Positions 21,301-33,300 of a stretch of 64,000 nucleotides of DNA are shown in pieces. The notes under the pieces are model-generated. The model had not been told where the DNA came from. It saw only the letters and a list, made by a program, of their open reading frames with translations, and ran no database searches. The stretch is taken from assembly GCA_934045075.1 (NCBI GenBank), contig OW203732.1, forward strand, positions 19,531,889 to 19,595,888. The letters run 5' to 3'. How positions within the stretch are numbered: position 1 is the first letter of the stretch; every line of letters starts with the position of its first letter. The position numbers and the translations under genes were made by a program. The stretch is from Yponomeuta sedellus (Eukaryota > Arthropoda > Insecta > Lepidoptera > Yponomeutidae).

Positions 21301-24300
21301 TTAGTATTTGGCTCTCATCCTGTCCCCCTGGTTCTAGGTACCAAGATAGTGGGGTACAACCGGATGCGCTACCTTCTGGAAGCTCTCGATGACCTGGACC
21401 GCCAGTTTAAGAAACACGGCGGCAGGCTTCTCATGGTGAAGGGGAAACCAGTGGCGGTGCTTCGACGGCTCTGGGAAGAGTTTGGTAAGAGTCTTTTTGA
21501 ATACAAATTCAAATCATACATAACCTCACCCCTGTATCCCAGAGGGGTAGGCAGAGACCAAGGACTGCCACTTGCCACGATCCTGACAGATCACCTTCGC
21601 TTCATCAACGTTTATAAGTCGTTGCATGCACGCACGCCGGTTCCGGGCTAATACATCCCCTATTTGGTCGATGTATGTCCGCCTGGGACGTCCCTTACCA
21701 GCCCTTTCACTCACATTTGCAATATATATTTGTTTCGTCAATCTTTCTTCCTTCATCCTCTCCAGATGTTCAAACCAACGCAACATTCCTTTCTCAATTC
21801 TAGTCACTACATCCTCTTTCAGGCCACAGCGTTCTCTAATCAGACCATAGACGGTTGCGCCGGCGCCGGCCAGTTATTATAAAGAAGTATCGTAAGTGCC
21901 TTTTCACATGCACCCAGCCGCCGTCCGGTCGCCGGGCTGGGTAAAGTAGTAATGTATGAGCTCCGCTCGCCGCCCGGTCGTTGTGCATGCGAAAGCTGTC
22001 ATTGCTGCATGTGAAAAGGCACTTACAGTATCAACTGTATTCCATGTTTTCGGCACAAACATAGCCCTATTTTTGTGTCACCACGTAAGTATCGACACTT
22101 TTACTACTAATATTTTGTCAATGAGGGCTTTTCAATGAAAGCTGTGAGTTGATTGCATTTAAAAAAACTAGATGGCGCTGCAAGGAGTACAAATGTCATC
22201 CATCATACGTTTTATCACAGAACAGTTAAACCAAGCGTTTTATGTTGTTTGCACATCATATTATTATCTGTAATAACCTAAACATCTCTTTGTAGGCTGC
22301 GATCTAAGCTAAACTTTGTTTCGAAACAGTTGAAATTTGAAAGTTTTGAAGTACCTATTTTTACTTTGTTCATTACAGAGGTAAGTTACCTATTTTTACT
22401 TTGTTCATTACAGAGGTAAGTACGTGAATTGTGTCTTAACTAATGGCTAGCCCGTGCATTGTGCAGTTTTGTAAAAACCGTTTTCCTAAAGATGAAGTAA
22501 GTAAATTTATTATGTTGCGGGAAGAAGCACAGGCTTTAGAAACGTAATGTGGCAGAAACCACAGAGAAGGTACAGTGATGTGATGTCAATTTTGACATAT
22601 TATATGACGTCATCAGCACCATCTATCGGTAACTTGTGGTACTGTTTTTTTGTTTTTAATGACGCTTTGAAAAGCCCTCATTCTCCTCTCGCTACCCTCC
22701 AGGCATCCGCAAACTCTGCTTCGAGCAGGACTGCGAGCCAGTCTGGCGCGCCAGAGACGACGCGATCCGCCAGGAGTGCAAGCAGATAGGCGTGGTCTGC
22801 ATGGAGCACGTGTCGCACACGCTCTGGGAGCCGGAGGAGGTGTTGAGGGCCAACGGGGGGATCCCGCCGCTGACCTATCAGATGTTCTTGGTACGTGCTT
22901 TTTGTGCTGACCTTGGTGGGTAGTTTTTGGAGAATATGTATAAATTGTCATTTGGTTTAATTGTTCTGTGGTACCATCTGGTTTAATTGTTTTGTGGTAC
23001 CATCAGCCAGAATCAAGAACATCCTTGGCCAGAATGGACAAGACGACAAAAAAAAATGCTTGCATTTTAAAATTATTTTCGAGTAGAGGGGGGAAAAAGA
23101 AAAGACCCGTATCTTTTCGATTTCTTCCTGGACACATATTTCATATGATAAAGATTTTAGAAAAATAAATTATTTTAACCGGAAGTGACATAGCTCTGAG
23201 ACCTGTATTAATATTGTGTAAATGCTTCACTTTCACAAAAAAAAACTGTACGAATGACCTGACATATGAAAAATAACCTAAACTTAGAAAATAATAGGAT
23301 GGTCATCTGTCAAACAAGACACAGATATTTTTTTTGGCGGCGACGACGCGTGCTACGTAATGAAACTTCGTTATTGTGGTCGAGCTGTGACGTCACACAT
23401 AGGTTTTCGAATTTTTTTTATTTAATAATTATTGAAATAAAAACTTACCAAGTATTTTTCCTGTACTCTGTAGAGTTTAATCTAGAAAGGGTATATTTTA
23501 TTTCAGCAACGTATAAATAAATAAATAAAAAAAAATAAAAATTCGTTTATTATAAGAAAAGGATTTTGACAAGACATTGGATCATAGCGCCTCCCACACT
23601 AGGCGCAGCCTGTGTCGCGGGTGGCGGGTAGATTACACATTGTACCGATCGAGCAAGCGAGTCACCGCACAGTCGTAGGCATGCGGACAAAAGTGTTATT
23701 ATGGACCAACTTTTGCTGCCGCACTAGTCCGAGCCTGTGTCGCGGACAGCTTTGGTATATAATGCATGCCTGCGCTTGTGTTACACTTTATTGGCTTCGG
23801 GTAGATATTGTATAATTATAGTTTAACAATTCATTTAAGTTATTATTACAGATTTAATTTAATTTACTGACTAATTTGCTTTAAACAAATAGGTAAATGT
23901 CAAAACTAGATTTCAGTGACAATTTGAAATAGAAATAAAATTGTAAATTTGTACGTTTAAACTATGTACTTATTTTATTTAAAGCATGCATACTTGTGTT
24001 AATATTTAGGATTATATTAAATTTGATTTGATTTAAAAAAATAGTATAAAATTAAATTAAAATTAGCTCTCTAAATTTAAATTGGATTTTGTAAAATGAG
24101 TTTAGTGTATGTGTGTGTGTGTCTGTGTGTGTGCGAGGGTGTATGTGTTTGTGTATGAGTGTTTGTTCGGGATCTCTTGCATGACTGTGGAAGTCTTGTT
24201 ATATTTTGTGTGTATATTTATTTACTTGCATATTTTTAATAGTTTTTCTGTTTCTGTGTAATCTAGCGTACTCAGCCAATCCACAACTTTCTTCTTAGCT

Positions 24301-26803
24301 TCAGACATGTTACAGTGTTTAATATCGCATGCTTTATTGGCTTTGTTGTAAATAATAGGTTTTAAAAATGTTGGGAATTTTTGTGCGAAGGTCGTTTTAG
24401 TGGGAGGATTATAGATTTTAAAGATTCTACGACTTATCAATTTGGTGGAACCTGGAGAATTCAAGACATCTCTATGCTATTTAACGATGACTTTTAGCGC
24501 AAGCAGTTGTCTTATGGAGAGGACGCCGCATTGTTCGTATAATTTTGTAGTTGGGTAGCGTCTCGGTTTTTTCAGCATAACCTTTAATATGGCTCGCTGT
24601 GCCCTTTCCAAACTCATCAAGTGTGTTTTTGCAGCTCTTATTTTGCAGCTCATATTTATTTGTCTTATTGTCCATAGCGGTGGATTGTGTAATCCAGCCC
24701 GCTGCGAAAGTCTTTCATTATCTTGCACGTTATGTCTGTTTATTCCATAAATGCATGGTGTATACAGGGTGACTTTGAATTCATACACACTCTAACCATG
24801 ATTTAGAATACAAAGGTGCCAGATTTATAAAAATTACGCAAAAGATTTTTTTTTGTTTGAGTAAAGGGGCTTCTAAACGGGCCATATTTTCACTGCAATA
24901 TGTGGCCGGCAACTACTGGTGTCCCCCTCCTACTTACATGTTAGAGAAAGACACTAATAGGTGTCGGCCACGTATTGCAGTATAAATATGGCCCGTTTAG
25001 AAGCCCCTTCCCTTAAATCACTAACATAATGGAAATCGAACAATCTTTGGCTCGAGCGTTGATGGTCGGCGCCGGCCAACTCACTTGTGAATGACTAGTA
25101 GCAATACCACACGCTGACTGTGAAGGGAAACTTCGTGAGAGAACCTGAGTGACTGAGTTGTTTACACACCTCAGCACGTAAAATAGCCCATGCGTAGTGG
25201 GCCCGCGTTTTGATTAAGCCCGTACTTTTTCTCTGAAAGAACGCCAAACGTATACACTGCATTATTTAAGTCTGTTCGCACACCAAACATATGTCGATAT
25301 CAACCCTTGTATGTCCCCACTGCTGGGGCAAGGGTCTCTTCCTGGATCACAGGAAGGTTAAGCCATACTCCACTACTGGGGCCAAGTCCGGGTTGGTGGA
25401 AGATTGTAAGACAGTGGCGGGCCTTACTGTCAGAAGTTATCAAGCCGCCCATAAGGCCTCTCACATGGCTTAACGACTGTCGCTACATGACAGCCGGCAC
25501 CAACGGCTTAACTTGCCTTTCGAAGCACGGAAGCGCTCGGAAAAATGCCACTAGCGGTAGTCACGGGACGGTCACCCATCCTGCACCTGACCGCGCCTGT
25601 TGTTGCTTAACTCAAGTGATTGATGCCAATCACTCGGTTTGACTAGGTCTCGATATATATGTCTATGAAATAAATTTTAACTTAAAGAACGTATTCCAGC
25701 ACACCGTGGCCACTATAGGCGATCCTCCCCACCCCATCGATGATGTGGACCTGAGCGGTGTCAACTTCGGCTCTTTCCCACAGAGCTTCTACGAGGAGTT
25801 TACGGTTTTCGATAAGGTTAGCAAATAGTTGGATAGCCCAATTTTTTATTCAATTAAATTTATTTCGACGTAAAGAATTTGAATTCTGTTTACTGAATGT
25901 CAAAGTACAATGTAACATGAAAGTGAAAGTAAGTATTTGTATTGCAATCCAGTTAGCACGAAGTTTGATTAAAATTTTCTGGTGTGCGCTTTTCAAATTT
26001 GGCACGAATTTGTATCAAACTTCCTAGTTTCCGGTGGTAAAATTTCGTTTACTTACGAAATGGCTGCGAGTTCGCTTATCGATAAGTTTAGCAAATAGTA
26101 GAATAGCCCAGTTATTTATTCGTATTGCATCCTACATAGCACAAAATTTGACGAGCGAACACCAGGTGATTGAAACTTTCTGGGTTCCGCTTGTGAAACT
26201 TTAACTTGCTGCTAATTTCCATCGAATTTCTTACTTTCGTGTAGTAAAAAGTTCTCTATATTATAATGTATTTCCCTTTGTATATTATTGTAGTTCACCT
26301 TTTTTTTTACTACCCTTTGCCAGTCTCTTCAACACCAATGGTTTGCTGGAAGAGAATGATTATTTTATTTACATAATGTATTTAGTGCAATGAAGAATTA
26401 AAATAAAAACATAATAGTAGAATAACTCGCTAAAAGCGCGTGCAACGAAAATATGTCTGCTCGGCGAAGGCTGTAACTCTGTAACGTGTCGTGTGCAATT
26501 CATTTATATATTGTTGAGTAGAACAAAGTAGATAGATAGATAGATAGAATATTCTTTATTGTATACAGAAATTACAGTAACAGAACTTATATAAAAATAT
26601 AGTACAAATGGCGGCCTTATTACTAAAATCAATTTCTTCCAGGCAACCATAGACGGAGACATGAAAGAAATTAGAGACGGGTAGTCGGTGCAATACAGAA
26701 ATAGTGAAATTAGGAATTCAACGAAATTTATATAAACTTACTTAAATACATAAATAAATAAATAATTAAGATATACATACAACACACACACACACACACA
26801 CAC

Positions 26804-26853
<50 letters not shown>

Positions 26854-26855
26854 CC

Positions 26856-26886
<31 letters not shown>

Positions 26887-29800
26887 CATACATACATACA
26901 TACATACATACATACATACATACATACATACATACATACTAATAAATAAATTATATATGGGAAGAGGAAATAATATAATATACCTACGTAATACATACTG
27001 CATTATTTAATTATTGAAAGGTAGTATTCCTTCACTCTACACTTAAGTATCGCAGACGAAGGAGACTGTCTTACTACTATTGGCAGTGCATTCCACAGCC
27101 ATTAGCCATTACTCAAATCCTTTTGGCTCGTACCGCTAGATGGCGCCAGTGCCGCGTACACTGCGCAGCTAAAAAGTAACCCTTACTTATAGACGCGTCA
27201 CATTAAACAACAGTGTGTAACCTGACACAGCCCCAACCGATTTTTTTTACAAAGAACATTTTATTGTAAGATATATACGAGTATGTATGTTTAAAAAAGT
27301 AAAGGTATGTGTGTAAGTATAATTACGTATCCCGTCTTTCTAATTTCCTTCAGCAACTTTCCATCGTAAGGTTGTCTGGATGAAATTGCTTTTAGCAATG
27401 AGGCCGCCAATCGTACTATGTACATTTGTAATTAATGTAATTTGTTGTTTTTCCAGTGTACAATATTCTTATTCCTATCTTTGTAGTAAAAATAATTTAA
27501 AATACTATACATATTTGGTGGCATACATGACACACGCGGTGTAGCAGATAACTCCTTTAGAACTTAAGGGAACTTATGACTCATGCATAAAAATTACTTT
27601 TATAACGAAACCCACGGAACCAAATACGAAAAAAACCTAACTTCCTCCATCTTATGTTTGAAACACTAATATTATTTTGTTGTATACTAAAAGTTTTTCG
27701 TACTGTTGCGATAATAAAGAATATTCTTATCTTATCCTAACAGTCACACAATAAAACAACCCACTTTCAGGCTCCGAAACCAGAGGATCTTGGCGTATTT
27801 CTAGAGAAAGAGGACGTGCGCATGATTCGATGGGTCGGAGGAGAGACTATGGCTTTGCAGCAGGCGGAGCAACGACTCACCGTCGAGTATGCCACCTTTT
27901 GCAGGTACGGACGAGTTCTCAAAAGTTCAAATTCAAATCAATTTATTTCAACGTAAAGAATTTACATTCTGTTTGCTGAATGTCAATGTACAATGTAAGC
28001 CGCTGCCTTCGGGCCGTATTGTACCTAGTGGAGAAAAAGGCAGCGGGAAAAAATACTGCTTTAAGAGTCGTATTTTATTTTGATTGTTGCATTACACGAT
28101 ATCGATATCAACCCTTTTATATCCCCACTGCTGGGGCACGGGTCTCCTCCTGCACCGTAGGAAGGTAAGCCATACTAAACGGTGTCAAGTTCGGGTTGGT
28201 GGAGGATTGTAAGACAGTGGCGAGCCTTGTCAGAAGTTATCAAGCCGCCCATAAGGCCTCTGGCATGGCTTAACGACTGCCATTACATGACAGCCGGCAC
28301 CAACGGCTTAACGTGCCTTGCGAAGCACGGAAGCGTTCGGAAAAATGCCACTAGCGGTAGTCACGGGACGGTCACCCATCCTGCACCTGACCGCGCCTGC
28401 TGTTGCTTAACTGAAGTGATTGATTCCAATCACTCGGTTCGCCCAGGCCACGAGACCTTCGTTACACAACAGATAAGTAACATTGCATGTTATAATATCT
28501 CGGTGAAGCTTACAATCTATTTACATATCCTTTGATGTGTGACGACAGTAAAATAATGGAATGAAATGACATGAAAAGGTTTTATTCAAAGTAGCGCAGA
28601 AACTGCGGCTTAATAAACGTTACAATTCAAATTAGGTGTGCACTTCAAAATCTAGATCATTTTGGAGAAAAAATTTACAAAAAAACTCCAAAAAATTATA
28701 CTATTTTTATTTTTAATGCACTAACCCGTGCTAAGGACAATTTTATAAACCTGTTTAGAGGCAAAAAAATCCACCCATGCCGGGATTCGAACACGCGACC
28801 TCTGGCTATCCGTGCCAGCGCTCTATCCAACTGAGCTAATGGGCGACTCACCGGCATCAGTGAAATTTCGAACCTCTTTACACAATTCTCTGTAGGTTTT
28901 TGAAACTCCAAAAAACTCAAAATATGGATGAGTACGGAAACATATCAAGCCAGATATACAAGCTGTATCTGTGTAACTGAAAAAGCCGAAAATAGTTTGT
29001 TCAGAATCGCGAGTAGAATACATTAAAGTAATTTTAGGCACATGTAAATTTTTCCCAAAATCTTTTTTACTTGTTCAAATCTAAATCTTGCTTAAGCCTG
29101 TGGTCCGAAGTTTGACACAACTTTATACCTATGTCACTTTTAAGCCACTGTACATGACAACAACATGCCATAGAATTAACGGTATAAAGTAATAGACGCA
29201 AATAATAACAGTTAAATTATGTTTGATAATGTTACTTAAATATTGTTATTTATAGAGCAAGGGGATTTATTACAAATTAAGTCACTTGGGGTGTCTAAGG
29301 TTTTTCAGTTACAAATATGCACACTGTATAGACTTAAATTTCGTATAGATTTAAATGGGTAGGATGCAACGAGGTCGTTTGGTTTCTGGTCATGCATGGA
29401 AAATCTTTGAAGCGCTCGTGGCCTAGTAGAACCGAGTGATTGGAATCAATCGTTTGGGTTAAACAATAACAGGCGCGGTCAGGGGCTGCTGTCCCGTGAC
29501 TACCGCTAGTGGCATTTTTTCTGAGCGCTTCCGTGCTGCGCAAGGTACGTTAAGCCGTTGTCGGTTGTCATGTAATGGCGAAGTTAAGCCATGTCGGAGG
29601 CTTTATGGGCGGATTGATAACTTCTGACAGTAAGGCCCACCACTGCCTTACAATCTTCCACCAACCCGGACTTGGCCCTCGTGGTGACTCCACCACGTAT
29701 GGCTTAACCGTCCTGCGATGCAAGAGCCGTGCCCCAGCAGTGGGGACATACAAAGGGTTGATATAATCATCATCATATAAAATGTACATTCCATGGTTCT

Positions 29801-30343
29801 CTCACTCCTTCGATTGGAAAGATTTTTGATGCCGTTCTCAGGAGTTGCCTACAGAGCCATATTTTTTTATTAAATCTAATCCGTATTCTATTTATTTCAC
29901 TTATAAATAAAATGTCACATGCACAAGCATAAAGTTAACTTGAACTAAAAAATCCACAACCATATCGGCATAGGTATCTATAACAATAGGTAGGTACTAT
30001 TATCACACAATAATATTATTATTACATAAATAATGTCATTAATAAAATATTAAATTTAAAAACCTATTTAGAGGCTGAAAATTTCACCCATGCCAGGATT
30101 CGAACCCGCAACCTCGGGCTATCCGTGCCAGCGCTCTACCAATTGAGCCAATGGGCGACTCACCGGCATCAGTGAAATTTCGAACCTCTTTACACTATTC
30201 TCTGTATTACGTACAGGCAACGACATCTGGCTTAAGCAAATTGCATCACTTACAGCCCCGACTACCTACTTTGCAGTTAGGTTTCTCATCGGAACGATAT
30301 CACTGTACCCACATCGTTTCTGTATCTTTGTGGCTTCAAATAA

Positions 30344-30389
<46 letters not shown>

Positions 30390-33300
30390 ACGTGACATAT
30401 GGCAACGAGCCGATGTTGATAAATTGGCAGAATTTATCAACATCGCGATATAGAACTCGTCGGCTCGTTGCCATATCAACAAGAAATAATAATAATAAAT
30501 TATCTAATAACTTTTTCAAGTACCGTAGTCTCGGAAGACTCTTCCGAGACCACGGTACTTGAAAAAGTCCCGAAACGTCGGAAAATTGTAAAAATGTAAA
30601 ATAAACGAGTAAAATCCGTGTAAAAACAGTTTTTTATTATGTCGTGTTAACGTTAGTAGTGCTCGTGTTAACCTTATCTGTAAAGATGAAGAAAATACAA
30701 TAAATTATCTGTAGTTCTATGACCTGATCTCACAGAACTACAGATAACTTATCATTGGTTTAACTTCCAACTGTTTTTATTTTCAGGGGCTCCTATCTCC
30801 CGACGCACGGGAGCCCGGATTTGTTGGGACCCCCAATCTCACTGAGTCCGGCCCTGCGTTTCGGCTGTCTGTCTGTTAGGAGGTGAGTCTCTTGGACACA
30901 ACGTAATATATTATTTTGTTTACCCGACTGCGCCAGAAGGAGGCTTGTTTTTCGAGCATGTATATGTGTATGTGTGGAAGAGTCTGGTTGGACTCTTCCG
31001 ACAAAAAGCCTAACAATCCTGATAGTTTTAGTTCAAAAAGTGTAACTTTAAGTTGAAAACTCTGTTAATTAAGCTAAAACTTATACTATTTTTATTTTTA
31101 ATGCACTAACCCGTGCTAAAGATAATTTTAAAAAACCTATTTAGAGGCTAAAAATTCCACCCATGCCGGGATTCGAACCCGCGACCTCTGGCTATCCGTG
31201 CCAGCGCTCTATCCAACTGAGCTAATGGGCGACTCACCGGCATCAGTGAAATTTCGAACCTCTTTATACTATTCTCTGTATTATGTACAGGCAGCGACAT
31301 CTGGCTGAAGTAGATTGCATCACTTACAGCTCCCGACTACCTACTTTGCAGTTAGGTTTTTACATCGGAATGATATCGCTGTACCCACATGATTATACTA
31401 TTTTTATTTTTAATGCACTAACCCGTGCTAAGGATAATTTTATAAACCTATTTAGAGGCTAAAATTTCCACCCATGCCGGGATTCGAACCCGCGACCTCT
31501 GGCTATCCGTGCCAGCGCTCTATCCAGATAGCCAGAGGTCGCGGGCTCGAATCCCGGCATGGGTGGAAATTTTAGCCTCTAAATAGGTGTTAAAGCTAAA
31601 ACTTGTTTTGAAAAGAATAAAAATGTGGAGTTTCTTTGTCTGATTCTTCTCCTTATTATGTATTAATTGTAAAAAACTAGCAGTTTTGACGTTCATTAAG
31701 AAAATATTTTACAAGCGGATAAAAAAAAATTGAGTTTGAGTTTATCAAAACATTTTTTAGTCCAGGTTCCCCTTAAACCCCGCATTTGTTCGCAGATTCT
31801 ACTGGTCCATTCAAAAGTTGTTCCAGCGTGTCCATCAGGGCAGCTTGCCGAAAGCCCATTTCATTACTGGTAATTATCAACTTTGTAGATCTCAAAGCTT
31901 GTCGTATGTTAAAAAAAAACCTATTTAGAGGCTAAAAATTCCACCCATGCCGGGATTCGAACCCGCGACCTCTGGCTATCCGTGCCAGCGCTCTATCCAA
32001 CTGAGCTAATGGGCGACTCACCGGCATCAGTGAAATTTCGAACTTCCTTACCCTATTCTCTGTATTACGTACAGGCAGCGACATCTGGTTAAATAGGTTT
32101 TTTAAATTGTCCTTAGCACGGGTTAGTGCATTAAAAATAAAAATAGTATTATCGTATGTTAGTTCAATCAATCATAAACCTGTCCTAACCATTTCTACAA
32201 AGCTGTTAAATTACAGTCAAGTTGTAGTGTGCAGGTAGTTGGGTAAAATTTACGTTACTACCGTACTACCATCCGAACTAGTTAACACTGTAACGGTGCA
32301 AACCTCTTCACACCATTTTTATTTCTTTTCCATCCATCATTTTCAAATATTTAAATTATGTACGTCACACATTCTTCGATTTCCCTCATTTTTCACCACT
32401 ACCAATTTACCCTTTGACCAGATCTGACTTTTTACCTGCTTATCCGCTTTTATCCAGTTTTTCTGTTTTATTAAAATATTATACTAAACCTACAAATAAA
32501 ACCACACCTGAAGTCGTTCCAGAGTTTATTTATTTATTTATTATTATAAAAGTTATACAACGTTCCAACACTGTGTTACAGTCTGTTAGCTTTTAGAATA
32601 TACCTCGGCTACTATCGAATATATTCGTGTATAGTCTGTTAGCTTTTAGAATATACCTCGGCTACTATCGAATATATTCGTGTATAGTCTGTTAGCTTTT
32701 AGAATATACCTCGGCTACTATCGAATATATTCGTGTATAGTCTGTTAGCTTTTAGAATATACCTCGGCTACTATCGAATATATTCGTGTATAGTCTGTTA
32801 GCTTTTAGAATATACCTCGGCTACTATCGAATATATTCGTGTATAGTCTGTTAGCTTTTAGAATATACCTCGGCTACTATCGAATATATTCGTGTATAGT
32901 CTGTTAGCTTTTAGAATATACCTCGGCTACTATCGAATATATTCGTGTATAGTCTGTTAGCTTTTAGAATATACCTCGGCTACTATCGAATATATTCGTG
33001 TATAGTCTGTTAGCTTTTAGAATATACCTCGGCTACTATCGAATATATTCGTGTATAGTCTGTTAGCTTTTAGAATATACCTCGGCTACTATCGAATATA
33101 TTCGTGTATAGTCTGTTAGCTTTTAGAATACACCCCGGCCTCTATCGGATAGAATCGGATATATTCGCGTAATAGAAATATCGAAAGTTATATAACATAA
33201 CATTTACATACAGGCACATACATTGCTTCTGGCCCCACACTAGGATACCCTGTGTCGTGGGAACCAGAAACAACGACATCACAAACATGTAAACATCCAA

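Noticed and set aside
20224..21651. Separate gene coding for repeated YNRMRYLL segments
   Set aside because: These are partial copies of cry1 exon 2; the longer ones end in stop codons at the same place.
22613..22951. 112-codon minus-strand frame rich in Arg/Pro
   Set aside because: It is the antisense of GC-rich cry1 exon 3.
26738..27003. Cys/Val and Met-Tyr-Val-Cys repeat proteins
   Set aside because: Translation of the (CA)n-(TACA)n microsatellite.
30151..30453. 100-codon frame with Ser/Leu repeats
   Set aside because: Spans a family A repeat and a (TC)n microsatellite.
32581..33125. Regular repeats resembling a CRISPR array
   Set aside because: Units are identical over the full 53 bp with no variable spacers, and the context is a eukaryotic intron; it is a minisatellite.
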